A stretch of DNA of 64,000 nt. It comes from Leucobacter sp. wl10. Its GTDB lineage: Bacteria > Actinomycetota > Actinomycetes > Actinomycetales > Microbacteriaceae. Below are positions 24,824 through 32,404 of the stretch, piece after piece. The stretch covers positions 62,001-126,000 of the forward strand of contig NZ_KZ983988.1 of NCBI RefSeq assembly GCF_003569785.1, given 5' to 3'. Positions within the stretch are counted from its first letter, which is position 1. Each line of letters begins with the position of its first letter. The translations under genes and the position numbers were made by a program. The notes beneath the pieces are model-generated. The model was given only the letters and a program-made list of their open reading frames with translations. It made no database searches and was not told the origin of the DNA.

Positions 24824-27714
24824 GCCGCGCCTCTGATAGTTCCCGCACTCCCAGACTGCGCGGTGCGTACGAGCATGTCTTTGACCTTCGACGAGATGGC
24901 GTAGGGCAGGCGCTCCCGGGCGAACGCTCGCGCCCGTTCCCGCTCCTCGGAGGAGGGCTCCCATTCGCCGAGAAACCGCGCCATGTCGGACTCGGCCCGC
25001 CGCCTGTCGTAGAAGTGCACCCACTCCTCGTCTTCGAACTGCCGCACGAGGTGCGGCTCATCGGGGAGCAGCACCGAGACGCCGAAGGTCGCCGCGAGAT
25101 GTAGGCTGCCCGAGTTCAGCACTCGCCGGTACGGCAGCACCAGCAGGTCAACCGCCGACAGCCACAGAGGCACCTCCGCGTCGGGCACGAATTCGAAGTT
25201 CGATGTGATGGGGATGGCGTCGGGCAGCATCGACTCGATCTGAGGCGCGTGCTCCGGGTTCATCTTTCCCGCGAGGAACAGGCCGATGTCCTCTCGCCTG
25301 TCGCACTCCGGCAGCGCCAGCGCGCCCAGCAACTGGTCTACGCCCTTGTAGGGGTGGATACGGCCGAAGAAGAGCACATTCAGCGCCCGATCCGGTGCCC
25401 CCAGACGCTCGAGCGCCTCGGCGCGCTCGAGGGGCCTCCCGTACACCCCGACATAGCTGGGATGGTCGATGTGCACGACCCGATCCGCCGGAATGGAGTA
25501 GTACTCAGAAGCGGCATCCACGGTTTCGGGCGCCATCACGTGCACGACGTCCGCCATGTCCGCGATCACTCTGTTGAGCTCGACCTCGACCTCGGGATAC
25601 CTGGCGTCGTGCGCCACCACGTTGTTCACAGTCCAGACGAGCTTCGCGCCCCGGTCCCGCGCTCGCTGAACGGCCGTTGTGAAGCGGTCGAGGTTCTTCC
25701 TCGCCTCGTCCTCGGTCTCCGCATCCTGACAGATGGTACGGGTCCAGTGCACGTGGGCGATGTCGCCGCTTCGCAGGCGGCGCAGCCCCCGCAGGATGTC
25801 TGGAAGGAGCACGACCTTATGCACCTCGAAACCGCTCTCCGCGCGGATCGCTAGATACAAGATGTTGAGAAACGGATTCGAGTTCCAATACGGGAAAGCG
25901 AGCACCTGCGTCGCGGGCTCCTGGTCGACGGTCGGCTCGGCCTCAGAGTCGCTCGCGCTCCACGGGCGCACCGCCACAGCGCGAGCGGACATGCCGTCCG
26001 AGCCGAAGACGACATCGGAAACGTGCTCCGAAACCGCTCCGCCCACGGCTCGGAGCGATTCGGGAATCACCACGAGTTCGTCGGCTCGCCCGAGCACCGG
26101 GTGCGAGAGGCGCAGGAACACCGGCGCCGATTCGAGGCGTTCACCATCTTTCATCTCCAGCCTGGCCGACCAGCGGTACCCTGCGCGATCCCCACCCTCG
26201 CCAAGGCTCGTGCGCAGGAGGGTCGCAGGCAGGAACCGAGGCGCGGCCCCCTGTGGTCGGAGTACGACCTCTCCCCGTACGCGAGGGTCTTCGAGCTGGG
26301 GCAACACAACCTCGGCCTCACCCGTCAGCAGGAACTCCGTCGCGGCGCCCCCGGCGGACGCTCGGGCCTCCTTGAGGGTTGCTGAGAACACCGGCGCGTC
26401 GAAGACATGCTGGGGGTCGATCACCTCAGAGGATCCACCACTCAGAACCCGGGTGACAAAGGCGTACAGCCCAAACCTTCCCTCGACCGCCTTCGCGAGC
26501 TGTTCGGCAACACCCCTCGGCAGCGCCGCAGAGGCCTCGGCCAGTCGCGAGACGAGCCGGGGATCTCGCCAGGCCCCCGCCGCCTGACCGTCCACAATCG
26601 TGCGCTCGAATATCAACCGCCCCAATCGCTGTTCGGGCGGGCGCCGGAAGTGGAGCGCGCCGATCGCAGCGAGATCCGTCTCGACGCGCTTCCCCCAGTC
26701 CTCCATCTCCAGAACCAGGGGGGTCGACCCGCCGTCGAGCGACCAGCGGCTTTGCAGCGTGCCATCGGCGAAGAGCCTGACGAACAGCATGTTCATGGTG
26801 TCCGGGTACACGACCCCGAGGTCGGCCGCCTGTTCAAGCAGAGAGATCAGCAGCCCCCTCAGCTCATCCTGAAGCGCCCGGTCCCCAAGAGATCCGGCGA
26901 CCTTGACCCGCAACGGCGCCTCGCTCGGGATGAGCCGCCGAAGGTACGCTCCGAGCACCTCGCCGTCACCGAACGAGACGAGACGGCCGCGCACCTCGCG
27001 CACCTGCGTCACCCAGTCGACCACGACCTCGCTACCGTGATGGTTCGCCGAGATCGCGCCCGCGCGACGACGATGGAAGTAGGTGACGACATTTAACACG
27101 TCGACGCTCGACGCTGCGAGCGCCGCGGCGACCTGGTGCTGCACGTCCTCGTACAGGGTGCGCTCAGGGTGCTGAAGACCGTGTTGCAATAGGAACGCGC
27201 GGCGGAACACCTTGGCCCAGCTGGTGTGGTCGAGCACAAGGTCCGGGCGCGAGCGCACACTCACACGCTCCCGGCTCTCTGCAAACAGCGGGCCTCGGTG
27301 CGCCCAGTAGGTCTGCGGCTGCTGGTCGGGGAACACATCTGAACCGATCGAGGTCGCGTAGTCGGACCCCGTGCGCTCCAGGGAGTCGATCAGCACGGCG
27401 GCGCCATCCACGGTAATGTAATCGTCTGCGTCCACGAACATGACATACTCGCCCGTCGCAAGAGCGAGCCCGCGATTGCGTCCCGCTCCTGGCCCGTCGT
27501 TCCCGAAGACGTGCACCGAGAATCGAGGGTCCCTGTCGGCGAAGTTTCGTGCGATGGCCTCGGAACCGTCCGTGCTGCCGTCTATGACGACGATCGCCTC
27601 CCAGTCATCGATCGTCTGGTTCTGAATGGAGAGCAGGCACTCCTCGAGCCATTCCTCCACATTGTAGACTGGCGCGATCAGGGACAATCTCGGGGGCAAG
27701 GCACGTCCTTCCAT
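24820..27714 (-). CDS. GT2 - GT4 bifunctional glycosyltransferase
   Basis: This 964-residue protein has an N-terminal GT2 domain (LSLIAPVYNVEEWLEECLLSI, VIDGSTDGSE, DADD near 90) used with a nucleotide-sugar donor. A long middle region of about 390 residues is unrecognised. The C-terminal GT4-like domain (about 610-960) has ILYLAIR near its start, NVLFFGRIHPYKGVDQLL and the acceptor-side VPLWLSAVDLLVLPYRRVLNSGSLHLAATFG. Two catalytic modules in one chain suggest it adds two different sugars in succession. ATG 27714 was chosen over an in-frame TTG at 27732 because homology begins about eight residues in. It forms a coupled pair with the pyruvyltransferase fusion. Confidence 0.85.
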   Translation of the reverse strand: MEGRALPPRLSLIAPVYNVEEWLEECLLSIQNQTIDDWEAIVVIDGSTDGSEAIARNFADRDPRFSVHVFGNDGPGAGRNRGLALATGEYVMFVDADDYITVDGAAVLIDSLERTGSDYATSIGSDVFPDQQPQTYWAHRGPLFAESRERVSVRSRPDLVLDHTSWAKVFRRAFLLQHGLQHPERTLYEDVQHQVAAALAASSVDVLNVVTYFHRRRAGAISANHHGSEVVVDWVTQVREVRGRLVSFGDGEVLGAYLRRLIPSEAPLRVKVAGSLGDRALQDELRGLLISLLEQAADLGVVYPDTMNMLFVRLFADGTLQSRWSLDGGSTPLVLEMEDWGKRVETDLAAIGALHFRRPPEQRLGRLIFERTIVDGQAAGAWRDPRLVSRLAEASAALPRGVAEQLAKAVEGRFGLYAFVTRVLSGGSSEVIDPQHVFDAPVFSATLKEARASAGGAATEFLLTGEAEVVLPQLEDPRVRGEVVLRPQGAAPRFLPATLLRTSLGEGGDRAGYRWSARLEMKDGERLESAPVFLRLSHPVLGRADELVVIPESLRAVGGAVSEHVSDVVFGSDGMSARAVAVRPWSASDSEAEPTVDQEPATQVLAFPYWNSNPFLNILYLAIRAESGFEVHKVVLLPDILRGLRRLRSGDIAHVHWTRTICQDAETEDEARKNLDRFTTAVQRARDRGAKLVWTVNNVVAHDARYPEVEVELNRVIADMADVVHVMAPETVDAASEYYSIPADRVVHIDHPSYVGVYGRPLERAEALERLGAPDRALNVLFFGRIHPYKGVDQLLGALALPECDRREDIGLFLAGKMNPEHAPQIESMLPDAIPITSNFEFVPDAEVPLWLSAVDLLVLPYRRVLNSGSLHLAATFGVSVLLPDEPHLVRQFEDEEWVHFYDRRRAESDMARFLGEWEPSSEERERARAFARERLPYAISSKVKDMLVRTAQSGSAGTIRGAA

Positions 27715-27780
27715 AAGCTCGCCATAATACAATGCTCTCGACCGTCCATCCTAGATGACCACCTCTTGGAGTTCCCAGTA

Positions 27781-29604
27781 GTGCCTTCAGTCAGCCCGCA
27801 GCCCACCGGCCCGAGCCCCGACCGTCCCCCCCTCCTGACTCTCGTGGTCCCGGCGTTCAACGTCGCCGAGTGGATCGAGGAGTTCCTGTTCAGCTTGCAG
27901 CGGCAGACGATGACCGACTTCGAGGCCATCATCGTGGACGACGGGTCGGCGGACGGTACCCGTGAGATCATCGAGCGGCACGCAGAGACCGACAGACGGC
28001 TACGGTTGTTCGACAACCCGGGCAAGGGTGGAGGATCCGCCCGCAACTTCGGCCTATCGCAGGCCGAAGGCGCATACCTCGTCTTCGCCGACGGCGACGA
28101 TGTCGTGCCAGAACACGCGTTCGAGATCATGACGCGCACGCTCGACGCCACGGGCAGCGACATGGCGGTGCTCGACCACCTGGTGTTCTCCACTGTGGCG
28201 ACGGCGCAGCGCAGCCAGAGCATTCCGGTCTACGATTCGTTGCGGACCGGCATCACGCTGAACGACGAACCGATGCTACTGCGTGATCGGGTCTGCTGGA
28301 AGAAAGTGTTCCGTCGCGACTGGTGGGTGGAGAACGGGATCGAGTTCTCGGACTCGGCCCGCTCGAACGACATCTTCGCGATGAGCGTGGCGTACGCTGC
28401 CGCCGACCGCATCGATATCGTGCCCGAAATAGGATACGCCTATCGCAGGCGTCCCGGCACCAGTTCGATGTCGTCGCAGGCGCACGAACTGGGGTCTCTG
28501 CGGGACCACTTCAGAGAGGAACTGAAGTGCTACCAGTACCTGAACGGCGTGCTGAGCCCAGCCGCGCGGGAGATCTACTTCACGAATCTCCTCAGCTGGG
28601 ACATCTACGCCCACCTGCGCGGCCTCGCCGGCCAGGCCATCAATTCCGAGAACGAGGCGACCTGGTTGGAGGCTGCCGAGGCGGCGAGATATCTCCATGA
28701 CCAAGCCCCGCCGCAGGTGCTGCACGAGCTGCAGAGCAATCGGAAAGACTTGTACGCGCTGCTCACGAGCGACAATCGGCATGATCTGCTGCAGCTGTGG
28801 CCCGGCACCCACACGACGACGGCGGAGCAGGTGCTTGCCGAGCTTCGCGACCCCGCCACGCTGCGGGTGCTGCGACAGCACTGCGCGGACGGCGATCAGG
28901 AGTCCGTCAACCGGGTCAAAGTCATGGTGCGCGAGCACTTCCTTCGCACGCTCATCGACAACTGGCACAGACACGACCCCTCGGTCCTGCGGGCGGCCCT
29001 CGAAAAACTGGGATCGTACGTCGAGGAGCTGGTGCCCGCCGACCAGATCGAGGATCGCGAACAGCTGCTCTTCGAGTTTCTGCGCACCAGCTCCGACGAT
29101 ATCCCGGAGTGGCTCCACGAAGTGGTCGCCGCCGGCAAGATCAAGATCTCCGCGTTCCGAGTCAAGGGACGGTCGGTGCGCCTCGAAGTCAAGCTCGGCA
29201 CGCCGACTGCGCCCCAGCCCGACCTCGTTCTGTGGGACCGCACCGGAAGGCGGCTGGTGCTGCCCGCTCCGACCGGCCCGGATTCGGACGGTGCTCATCT
29301 CATCTCCACGAAGACGCTCGGTGCCTTCGGCGTATGGAACATCGCGGTCGAGTGGCGCTTCGACGGCCACACGGTGACCGAGACCGTCTACGCGAAGCAC
29401 GCCGACCCCGTCGCCCGGGTCGACGTGCTGAAGGCCGTACTCGTTGGCGGGGAGACCCCGCTCGCAATCCGTTTCGATACGCCGAGGCGGATTGCGAGAC
29501 TCGCCGCGGGCGGCGTCGCGCGTCACACGAAACGGATCGCGCGCGGCACGCGGCGGCGAGCTGCTGTGATGCTTCATCGCGTCCGTCGGGTAGAAGATGA
29601 TTGA
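27781..29604 (+). CDS. GT2 glycosyltransferase with long C-terminal extension
   Basis: This 607-residue protein has a GT2 domain at about 18-240 (LTLVVPAFNVAEWIEEFLFSL, VDDGSADGTREII, GGGSARNFG, DGDD near 103) and a helical C-terminal region of about 370 residues ending in a basic tail. The catalytic half closely resembles the GT2 module of the pyruvyltransferase fusion at 22034-24823, so the two are probably paralogues. It is divergent from the GT2-GT4 gene with only 66 bases between starts. GTG 27781 has TTGGAG upstream; the open frame before it overlaps the neighbouring gene antisense. Confidence 0.85.
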   Translation: MPSVSPQPTGPSPDRPPLLTLVVPAFNVAEWIEEFLFSLQRQTMTDFEAIIVDDGSADGTREIIERHAETDRRLRLFDNPGKGGGSARNFGLSQAEGAYLVFADGDDVVPEHAFEIMTRTLDATGSDMAVLDHLVFSTVATAQRSQSIPVYDSLRTGITLNDEPMLLRDRVCWKKVFRRDWWVENGIEFSDSARSNDIFAMSVAYAAADRIDIVPEIGYAYRRRPGTSSMSSQAHELGSLRDHFREELKCYQYLNGVLSPAAREIYFTNLLSWDIYAHLRGLAGQAINSENEATWLEAAEAARYLHDQAPPQVLHELQSNRKDLYALLTSDNRHDLLQLWPGTHTTTAEQVLAELRDPATLRVLRQHCADGDQESVNRVKVMVREHFLRTLIDNWHRHDPSVLRAALEKLGSYVEELVPADQIEDREQLLFEFLRTSSDDIPEWLHEVVAAGKIKISAFRVKGRSVRLEVKLGTPTAPQPDLVLWDRTGRRLVLPAPTGPDSDGAHLISTKTLGAFGVWNIAVEWRFDGHTVTETVYAKHADPVARVDVLKAVLVGGETPLAIRFDTPRRIARLAAGGVARHTKRIARGTRRRAAVMLHRVRRVEDD

Positions 29605-29740
29605 CTCTGAGGAGTTTCGCTGCCCGCAGTGGCACGCGAGCGTGCCCAGCGCACGGTCACACCTCAGAACCACCGAGAGCTACGCCGACAGCTCATTACG
29701 GAACATTGAGAGGGTGACACCCCTGTAGTGCTTTGAAGAG

Positions 29741-29786
29741 GACGAGCCCGAGCCGACCCCAGAGTATGGGGCAGCTCGGACTCGTC
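29741..29786. terminator. strong hairpin at the edge of the lysis island
   Basis: An imperfect 46-base inverted repeat, GACGAG-CCGAGC-CCCCA paired with TGGGG-GCTCGG-CTCGTC around a short GAGTA loop. It lies between the GT2 gene (+, ends 29604) and the holin-like gene (-, ends 29809), where a bidirectional terminator is expected. No long T-run is seen. The remaining bases from 29605 to 29808 show no gene. Confidence 0.5.
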
Positions 29787-29808
29787 ACTCATCACCGTAT
29801 CTATGAGC

Positions 29809-30111
29809 TCACTTACCGTGACGGGAGACGTAGCGCGGGCGAGAACCTGACCCGAGTAGCAATCTCTCGACGGATGGCCAGCGGTTTCCAAGCCACTGAG
29901 CAATCGACTGGTAGGCCAGGATAACACCGCCGACGACCGCCGATTCCACGACCGTCAGAACCGAGAAGCCCGGATACCCAGCCTCAGCGAATACGCCGTC
30001 GACCCATCTGACCACGTTCTGGATCATTTCGACCTCAGAGACGAGGCGGGTGATCAGAACTCCAACGAACGCGGCAACAAAGGTGCGCGTGCTCTGCGGG
30101 TGGGACACCAA
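29809..30111 (-). CDS. holin-like small membrane protein
   Basis: This 100-residue protein has a hydrophobic segment near 10-25, a middle amphipathic stretch and a second hydrophobic segment near 50-72, ending in a hydrophilic, basic tail. This layout, together with its place directly after an endolysin gene (one base between), matches phage holins, which form membrane holes so that the endolysin can reach the peptidoglycan. I cannot assign a specific holin family. The start is TTG 30111 or GTG 30108. Base composition is less GC-rich than the flanking glycan genes. Confidence 0.6.
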   Translation of the reverse strand: MVSHPQSTRTFVAAFVGVLITRLVSEVEMIQNVVRWVDGVFAEAGYPGFSVLTVVESAVVGGVILAYQSIAQWLGNRWPSVERLLLGSGSRPRYVSRHGK

Positions 30112-30112
30112 C

Positions 30113-30814
30113 TCAGAGCTTCTGGTCGATTCCCTTCAGGTACTCGTGGATAGTCTTGGAATCCGTCACCCCACCCACACGGCCCTTGAGCCATTCGAGT
30201 TCGTTCGCCAAGTTCTTAGAGTTCTCAGTGCCACCGATGCGTTCCCTGAGCCAGTCGGTGTTCTTAGCTCCATCAGTGAGCGAGGTGGCACTTGTCGTCC
30301 CGCCTACTCGCGTCTTCAGCCAGGCAATATCAGCGATGGCGCTGTCGAGCTTTGCTTCCTGTGCCGGGGTCATTTCATCGTCTCCAATCGTTACATTTTT
30401 TGGCCGCAGGTAGCCGAGTGCTCCTGCGAGGGTGAGATATTCCCGGTGAGTAGGGCCGGGATTTTGGGTCATGCAGTACACCGACCCACCGGACGGGCTG
30501 TCAAGGGCAACTGCTACGTGGGAAGATGGGTAGCTGGCGCTCCCATAAGCCCAAAACACAACATCTCCTTTTCGGAGGCCCTCCGTACCGCTATACCTGG
30601 TCACAACCGCGTCGACCCCGTTCACGGGGAAGTTGATCCACACACTGTCCGCAAAACCAGTGGGCGCATATCCCATGGTCTGCGATCCTCCGACAACGCG
30701 TACCAGATAGTCGAGCCACACATCGTGACATTGCGTGACCGGATCGCCATAACCGTCTTTGTCGATGTACTGACCATCGACAGAGACCGCCCAGGCGTCA
30801 AATGAAATTGTCAT
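30113..30814 (-). CDS. phage-type CHAP endolysin with three C-terminal wall-binding-like repeats
   Basis: This 233-residue protein has, at residues 1-140, a CHAP-like cysteine amidohydrolase/peptidase domain with Cys29 (VTQCHDVWLDYLV), GDVVFWAYG and His99 (SSHVAVAL), the expected catalytic pair for cutting peptidoglycan. The C-terminus holds three repeats of a WL[KR]xR[VI]GG unit at 165-172, 188-195 and 208-215, spaced 20-23 residues, probably a cell-wall binding module. It has no signal peptide, as usual for phage endolysins that need a holin. AAAGGAAT precedes the ATG at 30814. A holin-like gene follows immediately. Confidence 0.85.
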   Translation of the reverse strand: MTISFDAWAVSVDGQYIDKDGYGDPVTQCHDVWLDYLVRVVGGSQTMGYAPTGFADSVWINFPVNGVDAVVTRYSGTEGLRKGDVVFWAYGSASYPSSHVAVALDSPSGGSVYCMTQNPGPTHREYLTLAGALGYLRPKNVTIGDDEMTPAQEAKLDSAIADIAWLKTRVGGTTSATSLTDGAKNTDWLRERIGGTENSKNLANELEWLKGRVGGVTDSKTIHEYLKGIDQKL

Positions 30815-30859
30815 GATTCCTTTCCGTATGTCTCAGTGTTCATTCATTTTGATGGCAAG

Positions 30860-31165
30860 TTAATAAGCCTGTTCACCTCCTTTCTCCTTTCGAGCAGAGA
30901 GGTCCCTACCGCTACGGTGCATCGACGCGAACAGCCTCAGTGAGACCGTGAGCTGCGCCGGAGCATCGATGCTGAACACGTTTGCGATTTGCACGAGTTC
31001 TTCGATCTCGAAGCAAGCCGCACCGGTCATCCGCCGCGTGAATGATGAGGGGGATATAGGCAGCCGCTTCGCGAGCCAGACCTGATTCTTCCCCTCAACG
31101 GCAAGAGCAACCCGAATCGCTTGCCGAGTGAAATTCCGTAACGAGTTCATGCCTCGTATGCTCAC
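30860..31165 (-). CDS. small helix-turn-helix protein
   Basis: This 101-residue protein has an XRE/Cro-type helix-turn-helix around residues 13-62 (VALAVEGKNQVWLAKRLPISPSSFTRRMTG then FEIEELVQIANVF) and a basic tail. It probably binds DNA as a small phage-type repressor or Cro-like regulator. It sits between the endolysin and a divergently transcribed second HTH gene 47 bases away, the classic layout of a phage switch. The start is uncertain: GTG 31165 without a visible ribosome-binding site, or ATG 31150. Confidence 0.65.
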   Translation of the reverse strand: MSIRGMNSLRNFTRQAIRVALAVEGKNQVWLAKRLPISPSSFTRRMTGAACFEIEELVQIANVFSIDAPAQLTVSLRLFASMHRSGRDLSARKEKGGEQAY

Positions 31166-31212
31166 AGAATGCGATTGCTCGCAACGAACGCATCTGTCTA
31201 ATTGAGTTTGAT

Positions 31213-31527
31213 TTGTTAGCTGTGCAAAAATCAGGTGTGAGCAGGTATCCCGAAGTCGGCATCTTCTCGCTTGCTTTCGCTGAAGAGTATCGCTCGTTCA
31301 TGGAGGAGAACGATGTCTCGGGCACCCGATTGGCCGAGCAGATGGGCCGAGGCGTCGGTTATGTCTCTGAACGCGTCAACGGAAAACGGCCGCTCAACGA
31401 AGACGACGTCGAAGCACTTGCCGCTCTGGTCGATGGATGGAACGGGGTGAGTCTTCTTCTCGAACTCCTGCGTCGCGTCGCTGAACGAGCAGAACCGGGC
31501 CCGAACCGCCGAGCCCGTTCAGCGTGA
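31213..31527 (+). CDS. small XRE-type helix-turn-helix protein
   Basis: This 104-residue protein has a helix-turn-helix at about residues 22-75 (FAEEYRSFMEENDVSGTRLAEQMG, GYVSERVNGKRPLNEDDVEALAALV), the pattern of XRE-family regulators. It is divergent from the other HTH gene of the lysis island. The start is uncertain: TTG 31213, GTG 31222 or GTG 31237 all lie upstream of the domain. It may be the repressor that keeps the lysis genes off, or a host-derived regulator; the sequence does not decide. Confidence 0.65.
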   Translation: MLAVQKSGVSRYPEVGIFSLAFAEEYRSFMEENDVSGTRLAEQMGRGVGYVSERVNGKRPLNEDDVEALAALVDGWNGVSLLLELLRRVAERAEPGPNRRARSA

Positions 31528-31564
31528 ATGGATCGGTCAGGTCTGCACTCGTCGCGAGAACCGA

Positions 31565-31576
31565 TAAAATGACTGG
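31565..31576 (+). promoter_or_regulatory. -10 element for a leaderless transcript
   Basis: TAAAAT at 31565-31570 lies six bases before the ATG at 31577, too close for any 5' leader or ribosome-binding site, which indicates a leaderless mRNA for the GT34 gene. Confidence 0.6.
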
Positions 31577-32302
31577 ATGTCACGCACACCCCGTATCGGC
31601 ATCGTGAGCTATTGCGATCATCTGCGCACCTACGCGCATGTGAATCACGAGGCCTACGCCCGGAGGCACGGCTACACCTACATCTTCGACATCGCGCCCG
31701 TGCAGACGTTCAAGCACAACACCAAGCTCGAGAAGATCCAGAAGCTGCTGCCGCTTTTCGACTGGCTCTTCTGGATCGACGACGACGCCTTCTTCACCCG
31801 CCCCGAGATGCCTCTGACCGAGTTCCTCGACGTCTCCAGGAAGACCGATTTCGTCTTCTGCGAGAGCCCGGTCAACGATGGGAAGAAGACCTGGCTCTCG
31901 TCTGGCAACTTCTTCGTGCGCAATACGCAGCTCGCGCGGCAGCTCCTCGACGATGTCGCGAAGGACTACCGTGACGAGCGGATCCGGGATTGGTGGGACG
32001 AGAACGATTACGGCTACTACACCCACGGCGACCAGGACGCGTTCGTCTTCCACTTCAATACGCAGCCCCGGTACCAGCGCAGAGACTTCGTGCGGCGGCT
32101 GTCCTACGAGGCGTTCAATACCCGCCCGTTCCACTTCGAGGACTCTCTCGACGAGCACTTCCTCGTGCACTTCACCGGCGACCACAAGGGCCGGCAGGCC
32201 GCGGAGTTCGCCCAGCGGTTCGACGTATCGGAGGCTCTGATCCCGCACCAGGAGTTCAAGCGATTCCGCGGAGTCTACGCACCTCGCGAGGGGGAAGAGT
32301 AG
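31577..32302 (+). CDS. GT34-type (GMA12/MNN10-like) glycosyltransferase
   Basis: This 241-residue protein resembles the galactosyl/mannosyltransferase GMA12/MNN10 family (GT34). The metal-binding DDD lies at 68-70 within FDWLFWIDDDAFF. The GYTYIFDIA segment, LSSGNFFVRN and HGDQDAFVFHF match the conserved donor and catalytic regions, and the C-terminal FLVHFTGDHKG is typical. No signal peptide or helix is present, so it probably acts at the cytoplasmic face of the membrane. GT34 enzymes are best known from fungi and plants; bacterial copies occur in glycan loci. The start appears leaderless. Confidence 0.85.
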   Translation: MSRTPRIGIVSYCDHLRTYAHVNHEAYARRHGYTYIFDIAPVQTFKHNTKLEKIQKLLPLFDWLFWIDDDAFFTRPEMPLTEFLDVSRKTDFVFCESPVNDGKKTWLSSGNFFVRNTQLARQLLDDVAKDYRDERIRDWWDENDYGYYTHGDQDAFVFHFNTQPRYQRRDFVRRLSYEAFNTRPFHFEDSLDEHFLVHFTGDHKGRQAAEFAQRFDVSEALIPHQEFKRFRGVYAPREGEE

Positions 32303-32404
32303 AGGCCGCGCTCAGGTCGGCGCGGGGCCGCGCTGACTAGACTGTCAGGCCCAGGGCCGCGACAACTCCGGCCACGCGCCAGTTCGCAGAGAGGTGCTCA
32401 GAAG

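Noticed and set aside
29605-31527. Complete prophage
   Set aside because: Only lysis genes and two regulators are present; no integrase, structural or packaging genes and no att repeats could be seen.
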